A stretch of DNA of 64,000 bases from Laguncularia racemosa (GCA_037954665.1 JBBMOL010000058.1:3983323-4047322); one strand, 5' to 3'. Positions 46,260 through 58,992 are shown, counted from the stretch's first letter. Translations and numbers: made by a program. Notes: generated by a model not told the origin, from the letters alone.

Positions 46260-46353
46260 CCCACAAGCTCTCACTCTCCTTCACAACACACACACCAAAC
46301 TTCACAAAATCATCTTCTTCTTCCTCTTTTCCACCTCTCACGGCACGTTAAAG

Positions 46354-46711
46354 GTATGTTCTCTCTTCCTCTTCTCAACGTTGTCTTCCAATTCAGATAT
46401 GCATCTTGTGGGCTGCTACACGCAAGAGAGGGCTAGTTGATTTTTGTTTTTGGGATTTTTTTTTTATTGGTTGCTTGCTCCATTTCATTGTGTGATTAGA
46501 GATTATATCTTGTTATGCTAGGGGGTTTCGAAATATGCAGTAGTTTTTCGAATTTCAAAGTGCAAATGTGGTTTCATCATGTTTTTAGGCTATGTACTTC
46601 AGTCTCTTCACTCAAAGCATGCCTTGTGCGTAAACTCTGTCGCATTTGCATGGTGGAATAGCAAGTAGGAACCATTTTGTACCTTATTTCTTTGTAGTTA
46701 AACTCCTGTAG
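46354..46711 (+). other. Putative intron before the extra ORF of D
   Basis: Donor AAAG|GTATGT at 46350-46359 and acceptor CCTGTAG ending at 46711, directly before the ATG at 46712; an alternative TTTGTAG lies 16 bases earlier. The preceding 46265-46353 is CT/CA-rich like an untranslated leader. The layout is the same as in E (12135-12762). Confidence 0.55.
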
Positions 46712-47903
46712 ATGGCCCCCAAGAAGCAAAAGACACAAAGGGAAGAGAAGTAGAATGGAATAAGGGGGTAGCAGTATAATGATACCCAAGGGATTCAATG
46801 ATGCTCAAGCTGACCTCTATAGAAAATTGATGGTGAAGAAGTAAATTGTCCCCAACATCTGTGTGAATTCTGCACTGATTCGGGAATATGGACAAAAGCG
46901 GCAATTCGAGAGACTCTTGTCTGACCCTGCTTGGGCCACCCTCCTTTCCACCCGCGAAAAGATCTATAGAGGGCTAACACTTGAGTTTCTAGCCACCTTT
47001 AGAATCCACAGACCGAACCGCCTCTTCAGCTTAGACAATGAGGTCTCATTTCGGGCCTTTGGGAAACATCATACACTTTCAATGACCCAGTTTTGTGAGT
47101 ACACAGGGTTATATTCATCAGAGTTCATAGCTAGTGACGAGTTTCGAGCATTTCCAACTACATTACCAAGGGATTTAACAATCTTTGAAATTTGGCGTTG
47201 CTTCGGCAGGACTTCTAATTATGATTCTTCGCTCTCTTGTGGCTCTCATCTAAAGAAGCCAAGCTACCAAATCCTTCACTCGCTCTTGGCTCACTTCGTT
47301 TATGGAAGACTCCAATCCATCGGGGTGGTAAGTCAACTGGAACTTTATGCCATGTAGAGTATGATTACTGAGACTTGAGTGAATGTGGGAGTCAAGTTAG
47401 CTTTTGCCATCAGACAACAGGTCAACTCTCCAAGCGAGGTGTATTTTGTGGGGCGTATATCACAACAGTTCTCAAAAACATGGAAGAATTCCCCCTACTA
47501 CCATCGGCAGATGAAGTAGGAGAGTCTCTCCTAATGAGTGAAAATGTGCTTATTCAATTTAACATTCCCAAGGTTGCAGAAGGAGAATCCTCATCAGAGG
47601 AAGAGATGGAAGCACCTCAAAATGACACCTCCCTGACGACTAGATGCATTAACAAATGAAGTGCGAAAGCTTCTTAAGAAATATAAAAGCCTAAAACGAT
47701 ATATCCGAGCTTTTGCCAGCTAACTAAAAGTCAAATTACCTAAATGCATTTCATCATCCTCCTCATCTAGCGATGATGGAGATGGAGGTCAGCATGTCGA
47801 AAGGGAGGGAGAAAAGAGTGGAAGTCAAGAAGAAGAAGAGGATGACATAGAGCAGCAAATAGACGAATATGAGGAGGAAGCAAAAACTAAGGAGGAAGTT
47901 TAG
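46712..47903 (+). pseudogene. Extra ORF downstream of integrase in D, broken
   Basis: Starts MAPKKQKTQREEK with a basic N-terminus. The best open part (46863-47357) has a DPAW...REKIYRGLTLEFLATF segment, EVSFRAFGKHHTLSM, YTGLYSSEF and LLAHFVYGRLQSIGV. After a frameshift comes RGVFCGAYITTVLKNMEEFP, then a Ser/Asp-rich acidic tail ending EEEAKTKEEV. All segments have counterparts in E in the same order. It resembles the Athila extra ORF; its function is unknown, and no membrane or signal segment is clear. Confidence 0.7.
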
Positions 47904-49530
47904 TCCTCTTAGCTACAAGCTTTCTTTTTCTTCAGTTCTTTTTCTTTAGTTAACCGTGTGAGAGAGAGAGCAAACTTTGTAACTTTTTCTATTTTTAGAC
48001 TCTTGTCTCACTTTGTTTTTCTTTAGTTAACTGTCTTACTTTCCTATCAGTAATTGTCTTTTCTATCTCACTTTATTATGGATATCAATAACTTTTAAGG
48101 ATGTAGAGATCGTGGATTCTGCTTCACTTTTGCTACAAGAACTTTTTAACTTTCTTGTTTCTCAACTCATGGTGGTTCGTGAGGTCGATGCATGCTGACC
48201 CAGACTTAGGGGAGTACTAGTTCTTTTCTTTCCTTATCATATAATAACTTGTTGATGCATTTGTTTTCTCTTACTTCGGAATTATATGTCAAGACATTGG
48301 GGACAATGTCTCATTTAATTGTGGGGGAGAAGAATGGGATTCATTGTAGAAGGAAGAAAAATGAACTAGGAGTGGTTGAAGTCCGGCAAAAGATAGAAAA
48401 ATTTTCAAAATTTTTCACAATTTAGCATTCAATAAGGGATTAACTCTGAAAGCTTATCTTGTAATGCACTTTAGTCATGTTGAATTTTGTTAACTTGGCC
48501 AAAATTGTGGAATGAAATCCTTGTGAAGCAAGTTTACCCATTGCTTAACGTTAGATTTTGGAATTAAGATTAGTTCGGGATCCTTAGAAAAAGGTCAATT
48601 GGTTTAACTTTGGGAAGTTTTCTACGAGGGTTAGTTCTCTTTTGAATTTCTAGAGAGCCATTTAACCCCCAAAGAAGGGGCAAATGAGGTAGTCTTCTTA
48701 GTGATTCTTTCTTAAGAGATCTCTTTAATCCTTAAATCAGTCAAAGTAAATAGAATTCTTTTAGTATGGGCGGGCTTTGGTCCCTCAGAAGAGCAAAGTG
48801 TAACCCCTCTACTAACTATTTGAATAACTTCCCTAAAGGTTAAGGTAGTAGAGGTTCGTTGGGGTCCCTTTAAAACCTGGTCACCTAAGGCCGTTTGGCT
48901 TGGGATCGTCCGACTGAGGAAATTACCAAAACAAGATGGGAAAGCAAAAAAAATAAAAAATAAAAATTGAAGGGTCTTCTAACTTGAGTAATTAAGTCCG
49001 TAGGGACGCCTTCATTTGAGGGGACAACGTCTGTTAACTTGGGTGATGAACTTGAGATTATCAGCTGAAAGCTTGCTACATGGGTTGCGGGATCCAATTT
49101 AGATGATTAAAAATAAACCATGAAGAGATCTTTATAGAAGGGAAAAGCTAGGTGGAGTACTGATGCAATCTACCTTCTTTTCGAGTTACTTTGCTTGGAC
49201 AGATTGCCTAAAGGATCATATCCTCCTAAATAACTTTTCAAAGTGGACTAATTCTCCTTTTTGTCTGTTCGAACTTGCGATTAATCGTAGTTTTGGAAGC
49301 TAACCTTAACAATAGGGATAAAAGCTTGATTTATATCGACTAGTTCTAGACTTTTGGCTGAAGTTTCCTCTGTTCAATTTCCTTGATAAGGTGTAACACA
49401 AGTTAGAAGAAAGAGGAATCCTTTTGTGTTTCAAAGTTATATCTAATGAATGTTGATGATTTTCTATTTTGTGAGTCCTCATTGAATTGAGCGTTTATCT
49501 ATTTTGCTTGAGGACAAGCAAAGAATCAAG
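47904..49530 (+). other. Non-coding 3' region of D with conserved blocks
   Basis: No ORF. Blocks at 48851-48925 and 48980-49090 match the E blocks 9838-9918 and 9696-9808 in the same sense order. A purine-rich TGTGGGGGAGAAGAATGG at about 48321-48338 looks like a second, internal polypurine tract. TTGAGGACAAGCAAA at 49508-49522 precedes the true tract. Confidence 0.6.
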
Positions 49531-49542
49531 TGTAGGGGAATT
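49531..49542 (+). promoter_or_regulatory. Polypurine tract of element D
   Basis: TGTAGGGGAATT directly before the 3' LTR start TGATGAAGGG; the counterpart of TGTGGGGAAGTT in E. Confidence 0.82.
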
Positions 49543-50883
49543 TGATGAAGGGCGAAACACTTTTAATTCCTAGATGATTTCAAGTTCTTTTTGTTGTAAA
49601 TCGAGTGGAAATCATTTAGAATTGGTACTTAATAGCATAATGTATTGCTTTCAGGTGATGTGGAACCTATCACAAAGAAATCAATTGGATTCATCAAGAA
49701 AAGAGATGGAAAAGCCAAGCTTTTTGCTCATACACCCCTCCATACGGGGTGTATGGAATTCATACAGGGCGTATGGAATCCATACGGGGCCGTATCAACC
49801 CAGACCAACCCCTCCAAAATGCACAGAAGGCGCTACGCCCCTTCCATACGTGGATCAGCGACGACTTTGATTTTCCTGATATTTGCCCCTTTTCTCTTTC
49901 CATTTTGTACATGTCTATATATATATTTAAGTGGAGAGAGAAAAGGAGGCAGACTTAGGGTTTGACATTTAACACACACCTTACTTTTCTCTCTTGGAAC
50001 AACAACTCAAGAAGATCATTGTCTCAACCAAAGCATTCAAGATTCAAACTTCCGGGTAGTATCATGAACTCTAGCTGCTCTCCTATCAATTGTAATTACA
50101 TTCTCTCTCTCATGGAGGAGTAATCTAGAGATCTAGATCTCTTTTGAAACCATTCTTGTCATGTGATGAAGGATTGATCTTAATGAAGACATATTGATGT
50201 TCTTTTGTTTCATTACTTGTTCTTGATGTGTATCTTAGATTTATATTTCCAGAGTATGAATCTATGTTTGATTTCATTCAAGTTGATTGAGAAATTGCTT
50301 GTATGATTAGATCTAAGGGTAATGAATGAGATTTGATCGTGATTCTAGAGATAGGATAGCGAAAATCTTCTGTTTACCAACCGAACGGTGAGAGAGTCAA
50401 GTGCTTCATGCAATCCTAGGTTGCTATTGGTTGAGAAGAGATTCTAACGGATAAACCTAGGATTAGATAAGCTAGTAGATTTGAGAGAACTATTAGTTTG
50501 ACTAATGAAACTCCATAGCTTAAGAATTGGATTGTTTGATCTTTAGTTTCTAATGATTCGCATGGCATGAATGGGATTAGAGAGAGGTCTAGGTTGCTTA
50601 GTTATTGATTTGAAATCGTGTTTTGTTAAGTTCCTTTTTCTTTAGTTTAGTACATTTTATAATTAGTCTCTTTTAGTTAAGTTCATTGAATCATTTACTC
50701 GCCTTGATCGGTTGGATAATAGGAACGGAGTAAATATTAGTAATTGGTGAACTTTAATCTTCCTTGGAACGACCCTAATTTCGAACACTATATTACGCTA
50801 CGATAGGTGCGCTTGCCTATTGCATCGTAGTTGGAAGCAAGGAACAGGTTTATAAATTATTAAGCTACGATCCGCAATGATCA
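49543..50883 (+). repeat. 3' LTR of element D
   Basis: Matches the 5' LTR but has one extra palindrome unit (about 49741-49785), so the palindrome cluster changes in copy number between the two LTRs of one element. Confidence 0.92.
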
Positions 50884-51427
50884 GGTTGGACTCTAGATTT
50901 TTCTTGCTTACAAGTGACAGATCGCTCACAAATCCTCTCAACATCTCGTTTCATGTGAGGCTAATAGAAGTGTTCCTGCAATACCCCTAAGGTTTTAGCT
51001 ACTCCAAAATGTCCCATTAAACTTCCCCCATGAGACTCCCTCACTGATGATTCTCTTAAACAACAATTTGGAATGCAAAGTTTATTCTCCTTAAACAAGA
51101 ATCCTTCATGCTTATAAAATTTTCCATGACCACTCTTCTTACAATGCACATACTCTTCACAAAAATCTCGATCAACAGCATACAATTCCTTAATGTGCTC
51201 AAACCAAGAAGTCTAGAACTAAGAGTAGAGATAAGCGCATACCTTCTAGAAAGTACATCAGCAACAACATTCTCTTTACCTTGCTTGTAGTGGATGGCAT
51301 AGGGAAATGTTTCAATGAACTCCACCCAACGAGCATGCCTCTTGTTTAGCTTATGTTGTCCCTTCAAGTACTTCAAGGATTCATGATCAGTGTGGATCAC
51401 AAACTCTTTTGGCCAAAGATAGTGTTG
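50884..51427 (-). pseudogene. pol: RNase H end and N-terminal integrase of element C
   Basis: Upstream part of integrase, left of which D is inserted. Readable: [38 protein letters not shown] (RNase H end), then HGGSLMGHFGVAKT and PHMKRDVERICE of the zinc-binding region, where one Cys reads Ser. Breaks are a frameshift near 51215 and a Trp-to-stop at 50961-50963. It joins RVQP to [10 protein letters not shown] across D. Confidence 0.85.
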
Positions 51428-52656
51428 CTAAGTCTCCAGCGCTCGAACCAATGCATATAAATCCTTGTCATAAGTAGGGTAGTTCAAGGTTGCCCCACTT
51501 AGCTTCTTGCTAAAGAATGCAATTGGTCTTCTCTCCTGCATGAGTACTGCTCCAATACCTATTCTTGAAGCATCACAATCAATTTCAAAGGTTTTAGAGA
51601 AATTAGGTAAAGCAAGTAATGGCGCATGAGTCAGCTTATTTTTAAGCGTCTGAAAGGCCTTCTCTTGTTGCTCTTCCCATCTGAACCCCACGTTCTTCTT
51701 GATTACCTCAGTAAGTGGTGCTGCAATGGTGCTGAAATCCTTCACAAACCTCCTGTAAAAGCTCGCTAGTCCATGGAAACTCCGCACATTACTTACATTA
51801 GTTGGATTAGGCCATTCTTGGATCGCACGAATCTTTTCTTCATCAACCTGTATTCCCTGTGCACTAACAATAAAACCAAGAAACACAAGTTTGTTTGTGC
51901 AAAAAGTGCACTTTTTGAGGTTAGCATATAATTGCTCCTTTCGAAGCACTTCTAAAACGTCCCTCAAGTGAGATATATGGTCTTCTAAACTCTTGCTGTA
52001 AATGAGGATATCACCAAAATAGACAACCACAAATTTGCCAATAAAAGTCCTCAAAACATGGTTCATAAGTCTCATAAAATTACTAGGTGCATTAGTTAAA
52101 CCGAAAGGCATTACTAACCACTCATATAATCCATATTTTGTTTTAAATGCGGTTTTCCATTCATCACCTTCTTTCATTCTAATTTGGTGATATCCACTTT
52201 TCAAATCAATTTTGGAAAAGACACTAGACCCATGTAACTCATCTAACATGTCATCTAAGCGAGGAATGGGATGATGATACTTTACCGTGATGTTGTTGAT
52301 GGAGCGGCAATCAACACAATTCTCCATGACCCATCCTTCTTAGGCACCAAAATCACAGGCACTGCACATGGGCTCATGCTTTCTCTCACGTACCCCTTCT
52401 CCATTAATTCATCGACCTGCCTTTGGAGTTCCTTTGTCTCCTCTAGATTGCTCCTATAAGTTGGTTTGTTTAGAATAGATGCTTCGGGTACAAGGTCGAC
52501 CTGGTGCTCAATACCACGAATAGGTGGTAACCCCTTTGGAATCTCCTCAGGGAAGACGTCTTCAAAGTCCTGCACAGTAGACACAACTACACTAGGCAAA
52601 GAGTTAAAAAGTTCATTAGTATTCAAACAAGTTTCCTTAAAAACCAGCAACAACAT
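51428..52656 (-). pseudogene. pol: Reverse transcriptase and RNase H of element C, catalytic Asp lost
   Basis: From the linker (FEDVFPEEIPKGLPPIRGI) through RT motifs [46 protein letters not shown], and RNase [16 protein letters not shown]. The catalytic box reads YFGD in place of YFDD (the changed codon at 52013-52015), which removes the first of the two metal-binding aspartates. A one-base deletion near 52310 shifts the frame, and the part ends in a Trp-to-stop at 51428-51430. Confidence 0.88.
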
Positions 52657-52659
52657 AGG

Positions 52660-54575
52660 TTACTTCATCACTAATGCTCTCCTCACTACACTCGCTCTTG
52701 CCACACAACTCTCCTTTTGCAAGGCTGCACTCTCCTTTTCACTCACCACCAAAGTTGATCCCCTCTCAACTTGGTCTCTCACACTCTTTCCAGTCTTCCT
52801 CTCTTTTTCCTTTTGATTTCGACTTTTATGTTCCTTTTCTTTTTCGATGTCTTTTGCTCTCTCACTCTCCCTCTGTTTTTCACTCACCTTATATTTTGCA
52901 AAAGATTGTTGTAGTTGCAACTGATCCTCATACACCTGTTTAGGTGTTAAGGGTTTAAGATTAAAGCTTTTGCCCTGGTGAACAAGTGTATACTTGTTAG
53001 AAAAGCCATCATGAACAACCTTCCTATCAAACTGCCATGGCCTCCCCAACAACACATGACACGCCTGCATTGGCACTACATCGCATAACACCTCATCCTC
53101 ATACCTACCGATGCGAAAAGCAATCAAGGCTTGCTTACTCACCTTAGTCTCGCCACTATCATTCAGCCACTGCAATTTATATGGACTAGGGTGTTTAGTA
53201 GTCTTGAGTCCCAGCCTCTCGATAATAGAAGTACTCACCACATTAATGCAACTCCCCCCATCAATGATCAAACTACAAATATGATCACCTAGATAACATC
53301 TAGTATGAAAGATATTCTCTCGTTGCACCTCATCTTCTTCCTTTACCTGCACATTTAAAGCTCGCTTCACTACTGCCACTAACTTCCCCACTGCAGGCTC
53401 CTCGTCATCACTAGCGTCCTCTAATGGAGGCATATCATCATCTTCACCATCCCCCTCAGTCTCATACTCACCATCATCACGCAGAATCATAACACGCCTA
53501 TTCGGACATTGACTAGCAATATGGCCTCTACCTTGGCATTTAAAACATTTAATGTCACGATTTCTAGGAGTAGTAGAATCAGGTTTACCTTGGTTACCAG
53601 GAGTAGAACCTGCTTGCCTCTGCTCTCCTTTTGGTTTGGTGGTTAAAGACTTTTCTTCCTTCTTCCATTGGTTATTCTTCCAGGTGGATGAACCAGCACC
53701 CTGTTGAAACCGTGCAGTACTACTACCTTTCCTCCTGTGTTGGTTCTCAACCTTTATAGCCATGTGAACCATATCTTCCAATTCCACATAATGCTGCAAT
53801 TCTACGACATTTTGAATCTCTCTATTTAACCCAACAAGAAACCTAGCCATGGTAGCCTCTCTATCCTCCTCTACATTCGCCCTAATCATAGTAACCTCCA
53901 TCTCTTTGAAATACGCATCCACACTTCGGCTTCCCTGCTTAAGAGTTTGCAATTTGTTGTGCAATTCACGATAGTAATACGTAGGCACAAACCGCTTCTT
54001 TATCACCCTCTTCATCTCTTCCCATGACTCAATAGGTGGTTCGCCATTCCGTATTCGATTCAACATTAGTTGATCCCACCACACTATGGCATAATCTAAA
54101 AACTCCATGGCAACAAGCTTCACTTTCTTTCTTCCACTATAATTATGACAATCAAACACCACCTCTACCTTCTTCTCCCACTCTAAGTACGCCTCGGGAT
54201 CATTCTTCCCTTGGAAAGGAGGAATCTTCATCTTTATACTACTCAATTGATTATCCTCTCTATTCCTATCTCCTCTATCTTTCTAATCCTTAGTTCCTCT
54301 ATTCCTACCACTATAACCTCTATAACTCCCGACAGAAGGTTCATCAAATTCATCATCAGACATTTCATCTCCACCCCTTTGTACTCTCCTAGAACAACTC
54401 TCCCTCTTACACCCTTGGAAGACGTTTTTAGATTGCTCTAGTTTTTGCTCCACCGTCTCATGAATTTGTTCCATCCCCTCCTGAAACATCCTCTTATCTC
54501 ACCCCTCAATGCCTCAATCACTAACCTAGCATCAAACCTTCCCTTCTCACCTTCAGGAGAATGTTACCTCGACAT
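52660..54575 (-). pseudogene. gag: Gag and protease of element C
   Basis: The probable original start is MSR at 54575, followed at once by a stop; a frameshift near 54490 leads to MFQEGMEQIHE, and a stop at 54283-54285 precedes the long open part of 528 codons. That part has the gag domain ([57 protein letters not shown]), a full CCHC knuckle ([15 protein letters not shown]), an acidic linker and a protease ([23 protein letters not shown]). A Lys/Glu-rich tail leads to the RT part. The motifs are those I associate with CRM-type gag. Confidence 0.87.
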
Positions 54576-55061
54576 AGTTCCTGCAGTAAAAGATTAGTAC
54601 TAACACAAATATATATGATTAAGCCTCACGATTCACTCCCTTACGTGTGTCACTCAAAGGATGATATCCCACAATCACTCGTGTATTCTCACAAGCAATG
54701 ATGATATCAACTCACCAATTCCTCTTCTCAATTCTCTTGGAACTAACCCAAACTACACCAATCCCTTCCGTAGAATTCAACACAACTCTAAGGGCTTGAA
54801 ATTTTCCTCTTTTTCTTTCTTTTTTGTTGCCTTTGTTTTGTTCTTGTTCACGTTTTTTTTTGTCGTGATTTTTTTTGTTCTTTTTTTTGTTTGTAACAAA
54901 ATTAATAGGATGCACTACACTCTCTAAAAAATAATTAACACTATGAACTTGAGTACGAAGCTATGACAACACGAAACTTGATATGAACAATTGATGTGAA
55001 CAATTGGAGTTAGTGTTTTGATGTTACCTTCCTCAAACCAAACTGATGTTTGACAAACCTA
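54576..55061 (-). other. 5' leader of element C
   Basis: Untranslated leader between primer site and gag; T-rich/A-rich at 54800-54900. No gene. Confidence 0.6.
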
Positions 55062-55074
55062 GGCTTTGATACCA
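55062..55074 (-). promoter_or_regulatory. Primer-binding site of C, Met tRNA type
   Basis: Sense TGGTATCAAAGCC, a common variant of the initiator-Met site, three bases inside the 5' LTR. Confidence 0.82.
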
Positions 55075-55077
55075 AAC

Positions 55078-55834
55078 TGATACGAACTACGCCCACGTGT
55101 GACAAAACCCAATGCCAATACGTTCGGAATTGCAACTCAAGATGTCTAAACAATCGAGTGGAACCGCGACCCGTTGCCTATAAGTGAGGCAAGAACCTTG
55201 GTATATTCTGTTGACGCCACAATCGGGATGAAAGACCGATTGATAAGTTGGGATGAACGCCACGGAAGAAATTCGATAAGTTCAAGAGAAGTTCTTTAGA
55301 GAACTAAGAGAGGAATTCTCTCAAAATGTGTTATTCAACCTTGTATCTGTGTTCTATCTTCTGTTCTCAACCCTAGAAGCTTATATTAGGGTTTACAACT
55401 TGTAATAATAAAAGCCCAAGATGGCATAACATCATAAAGTCGCGAAAAAATAACAAATAGGAAATGAAAGCCGACGGCGTAGTAGCCGGCGTAGGATGTA
55501 TGCCGGGTAGAAAGGCCGGCGGCGTAGTGAGCTGGCGTAGTCCCTTTGTCGTGTGCGAATGGCAACGCTGGGTCAAGGCCGGCAGTGCTCAGGCCAGCGT
55601 TGTCAAGGCTGGCAGCTTTGACCTCCTATGCTTTGATCTCCTTGAATGACTTGTACAAGTGCAAGTGCATTCTCCTGGTTGCTCCAATCCTTTCCGGCTT
55701 CGTAGACATCCTTTATCAACCCGTTAAGTGCTTCCTTGAATCATTTCGCTCGAGTTCTTATGATCGGTCTAGGTGGCACTTCAAGAGGATCCACATTCCA
55801 TCTTCTGGCTTGGCTCCCATTATGGCTCTCGTCA
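55078..55834 (-). repeat. 5' LTR of element C
   Basis: TGATACGAAC...CTCGTCA on the plus strand. The GC-rich GGCCGG stretch is at 55470-55620. Followed by the TACTC duplication. Confidence 0.92.
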
Positions 55835-56942
55835 TACTCTCCCACAGTTCACTTTACTTTATACCACAACATATACACTTTCGGTCAACAACAACACCCT
55901 CTACACCACGGTACACATACACTTGCTATATTTCAACACACAACCAAGGGCAACAAACACCTTCACAACAACACTACTCTAACGCCACACAACAACTACT
56001 ACAAAAGAAAAACACAAAACTCCACTTAACTTCACTCACACTTTTACACTTCAATTAAGGCAACAACAAGTAGAAGTATTATTAAACACTTCCCCAAATA
56101 GTAGGTTAATAATTATAACTAAGCAAAGTGTTCAAGTAATGTGTTCAAATATATTACTCATTAATAACTTCCACACTTTAATGCTTGCTTTTTGAAATTC
56201 AAATTTTAACCACTATAACTCTCTTCACTCACGGCATATGTACACACTTCCAATTCTACGTGCAGCACCTTCTCCACAACATAAACTCACAACATGTTGC
56301 AACACTCTTCACAACACAAACCCACAACACGTTGCAACACCCTTCACAACACAACTCACTCCGCCATACACACACTCCCTCAATCATGGTGCAAGTTTCA
56401 AACACAACTCCACTTACACTTCATGTGCAACACTTCCTCAATCCACAAAACACTCACTTCACTACACAATCATGGCTCAACAAATTCAAATACTACTCTT
56501 AATGCAATTTCTCTACAAATGGTAAGAAGCAGTTCAAAATTCAAATAACATTCAATTAATACTACACAATAACTTCTTCAAACTTAATGAATGTGTTTGA
56601 ATTTCAAATAATTTCCCTAATCTCCACACAAGGCTAATCTAAAAATTGCAAATGACAATCCTCAAATATCTGAAAACACAATAAGCAATTCACTTTTCTT
56701 TTTCTCAATGGATGTAGCTTCAATTCTGAACAAGCATAAAGGAACGCTCCTCCTTCCCTTACGGCAAGTTTAAGAAGACAAATGTTATACAAGTACTCCA
56801 TGTCCACTTCAACAACAACAATTAGAATACAACATAAACCACAATCAACTACAATTTCACTTGCATAATTCGAATCAAGAAATCAAATTCAAGAACCCTA
56901 AATATCAAGTGCAGTTCACGTAATTCCCTTCTTAAAACTTAT
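55835..56942 (-). other. 5' leader of element B
   Basis: About 1.1 kb of CA-rich untranslated leader with no ORF of note. It has a 35-bp tandem duplication (about 56288-56357) containing CAACATGTTG/CAACACGTTG. It joins 35329-35484 across C. Confidence 0.65.
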
Positions 56943-56954
56943 GCTCTGATACCA
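56943..56954 (-). promoter_or_regulatory. Primer-binding site of B, initiator Met tRNA
   Basis: Sense TGGTATCAGAGC, five bases inside the 5' LTR. Confidence 0.87.
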
Positions 56955-56959
56955 AATTA

Positions 56960-57940
56960 TGATGTGCTTGAAAATCCAATTACAAGTATGCAAAGCCAAT
57001 TGAAGAATCAACTAAACAAATTCCATAAAGTGGCATGATTCCAATTGCCACATGAACCCTAATTGTATGAAACAACTTACTATAATACCAAAATATGATG
57101 TGCCTTGATTCTAAATTCAAGCACACAATATAATTGATGATTCAATTACATAATTAGTACTCCAAAATGGCATGATGAACTTGATTCCAAATAAGCAAAT
57201 ACCAAATCGAAGTATGAACAAATAATTACGTGATTTTCAATGGAAGAACATGCAATTACACTAGGATTCAATTTCAAATTGAAATGATCAAATCTGAAAA
57301 TTATAACCTTAATCCACATGAATGAACAAGTAACCACAAATTGCACCTAGATATTACTCACTAAACATAATTTGTATCACAACAAAAGTAAGATTGATAT
57401 GACTCACAATCTGCTCTTGTTGATTCTCGCCACAATTTCATAAGAAATTGATAAGAGATCTTTGATTGCAAGGAGGACCCTCACGACACAAAGTGTTTGT
57501 TTTTTTTCAAAAATATCAAAAAGCTCCTCAAAAACCTTAGTTAGCAAGTATTTATATTTGCTGTAATTAGGGTAAAAATGTACTAACAATTACAAGGATG
57601 CCACTAAGTGGTCGGTTCCTATAAGCAACTATTACATATATAAATAGTCTTCAAGTGGCCAGTTCTTCATTGCAATTGAACAATTTGTTGGACCGATTCT
57701 TCTTTGGTTTATGTAGGTCCATGAATAACCTATAAGCTAAGCTTTAGCGAGTTTATTCATTGCCCTGTAAAAATTGACAAGTATACCTACTGGAATGCAG
57801 AACAAATAAGTAATCGAAAATAAGTTATTATACAAATATTTTTTGGGTTGAATTGTTCAAAGAGGACCTTCATTGCCAAATTTTATAACCTTTTAGCTCT
57901 TGCCCTAGTGATAGGTCCTGTAGGATTTTGATTCCTATCA
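56960..57940 (-). repeat. 5' LTR of element B
   Basis: TGATGTGCTTG...CCTATCA on the plus strand. The TATA region near 57545-57560 is a weakened form of the GCAAGTAT hairpin. The sense start again encodes RPITRARAKGLQ-like codons. Confidence 0.87.
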
Positions 57941-58202
57941 TCCTACCCCTATTAACTCCAATAGCTCCCTCTTTGTGAACATTCTAAGGAACTACTCTAG
58001 GTGGAGGTGCTTGAGGATTTGCTACTGGTGGTTGTCGCATTGTCATTCGATCTATCCTTATTGCTAATATAGCAACAATGGTGGTGAGATCCTGCAATTA
58101 CTCCTCCAATATTCTTCCACCTACAGTTCGTTGACCCTGACTGACACCAACTTGACTATTAGCCTCATTACCAATTCCCCCATTAACATTATCATTCGAC
58201 AT
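57941..58202 (-). pseudogene. gag: N-terminal gag of element A
   Basis: The sense ATG at 58202 opens MSNDNVNGGIGNEANSQ, a Gly/Asn/Gln-rich start. A stop after GGRILEE is followed by LTTIVAILAIRIDRM and a Pro-rich stretch up to the B insertion. Its continuation is 33372-33441 and 31751-32361. The MSND start is shared with B. Confidence 0.65.
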
Positions 58203-58992
58203 GGTTGATGAATTGATCTATTGAAACACAAAAACAATTCAAGACAACTACAATATACTTTACGTCAAATGCAATACACGATAATCACTCCACGATAAAC
58301 ACAAACTTACGGCTTCACACATAATTCACAATCTAACACACTCTCACTTCACACTTCAACACATACTTACTCCATGGTATACACACACACTCATGGTGCA
58401 GCACCCTTCAAACCATAATTCACACACTTCTACGCCACACACACACACACCTCACCTACGGTGTAACAACCTTCAACCACAACACACTCACTATGCCACA
58501 CATACACTCCTCACTCACGGTGTAGCACACACACTTCACATTCCACTTCTAATCACAACAGCTAAACAAAATAGAAACGATTAAAGATACTTCCTCAAAT
58601 GGTAAGTAAATAATTTAAATTAGTTAAAGTGTATTATGGTGATCAATACACAATAACTCCTTTAACTTAATGATTGTTTTTGAATTTCAAATTGTTTCCA
58701 AATCCTCCATGCAATGAAAGCAAATCTAGAAATGAAAATGTGTTATAATTCCAAAATCCCCAAAAAAAGTGCAATTCCCTTCTTCTTTAAATAAGCAACT
58801 TACGACAAGATGAAGAATAGAAAGATCAAGTCTGAAATTTCCATTACCAATTCCGCAACAATAAAGGTATATCACAATACAATCATTTATAATTAGTTCA
58901 ATTCCACTTCAAATGACTTCAATTAAGAAATGGATGAATAAGAACCCTAAATCCCAAATTGAAGATCACACAAATCCCTTCTCAAAACCTTT
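58203..58992 (-). other. 5' leader of element A
   Basis: CA-rich leader with repeated ACGGTG(C/T)A-like words at 58330-58540, like that of B. No ORF beyond low-complexity by-products. Confidence 0.6.

Larger units (their letters stand above)
37168..50883 (+). mobile_element. Element D: Athila-like retrotransposon inserted in C integrase
   Basis: Plus-strand element with LTRs at 37168-38495 and 49543-50883, perfect target duplication GGTTG (37163-37167, 50884-50888), tRNA-Asp primer site, gag, protease, RT, RNase H, integrase, extra ORF and polypurine tract. About 12.1 kb without solo LTR K. It is the same lineage as E but clearly diverged. Its LTRs are the most alike in the nest (six differences in the first 215 bp, plus one 3' LTR duplication), in line with being young. 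Confidence 0.93.
35485..55834 (-). mobile_element. Element C: CRM-like chromovirus, interrupted by D
   Basis: LTRs of 757 bp (35485-36241 and 55078-55834), perfect target duplication TACTC (35480-35484, 55835-55839), Met-tRNA primer site and polypurine tract. One gag-pol frame runs through gag, zinc knuckle, protease, RT, RNase H and integrase and ends inside the 3' LTR. About 6.6 kb without D. The gag and integrase-tail motifs and the LTR-overlapping frame suggest the CRM clade. Dead: many stops, three or more frameshifts and a mutated RT active site. Confidence 0.9.
33442..57940 (-). mobile_element. Element B: protease-only non-autonomous retrotransposon
   Basis: LTRs of about 980 bp (33442-34421 and 56960-57940), a clear initiator-Met tRNA primer site (56943-56954), a CA-rich leader, a start codon like that of A (MSND), protease, a 13-residue tandem repeat and the integrase tail. 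Gag, RT, RNase H and integrase core are missing. The target site reads TCCTG on the left and TCCTA on the right, one change apart. Without C it is about 4.1 kb. It is inserted near the start of A gag. Confidence 0.85.

Noticed and set aside
48321..48338. Internal purine tract of D as the main plus-strand primer
   Set aside because: The tract adjoining the 3' LTR at 49531-49542 is in the right place and conserved with E; the internal one could at most be a secondary site.
55835..56525. Several overlapping His/Thr/Asn-rich ORFs in the leader of B
   Set aside because: They arise from CA-rich low-complexity sequence in three frames at once; not genes.
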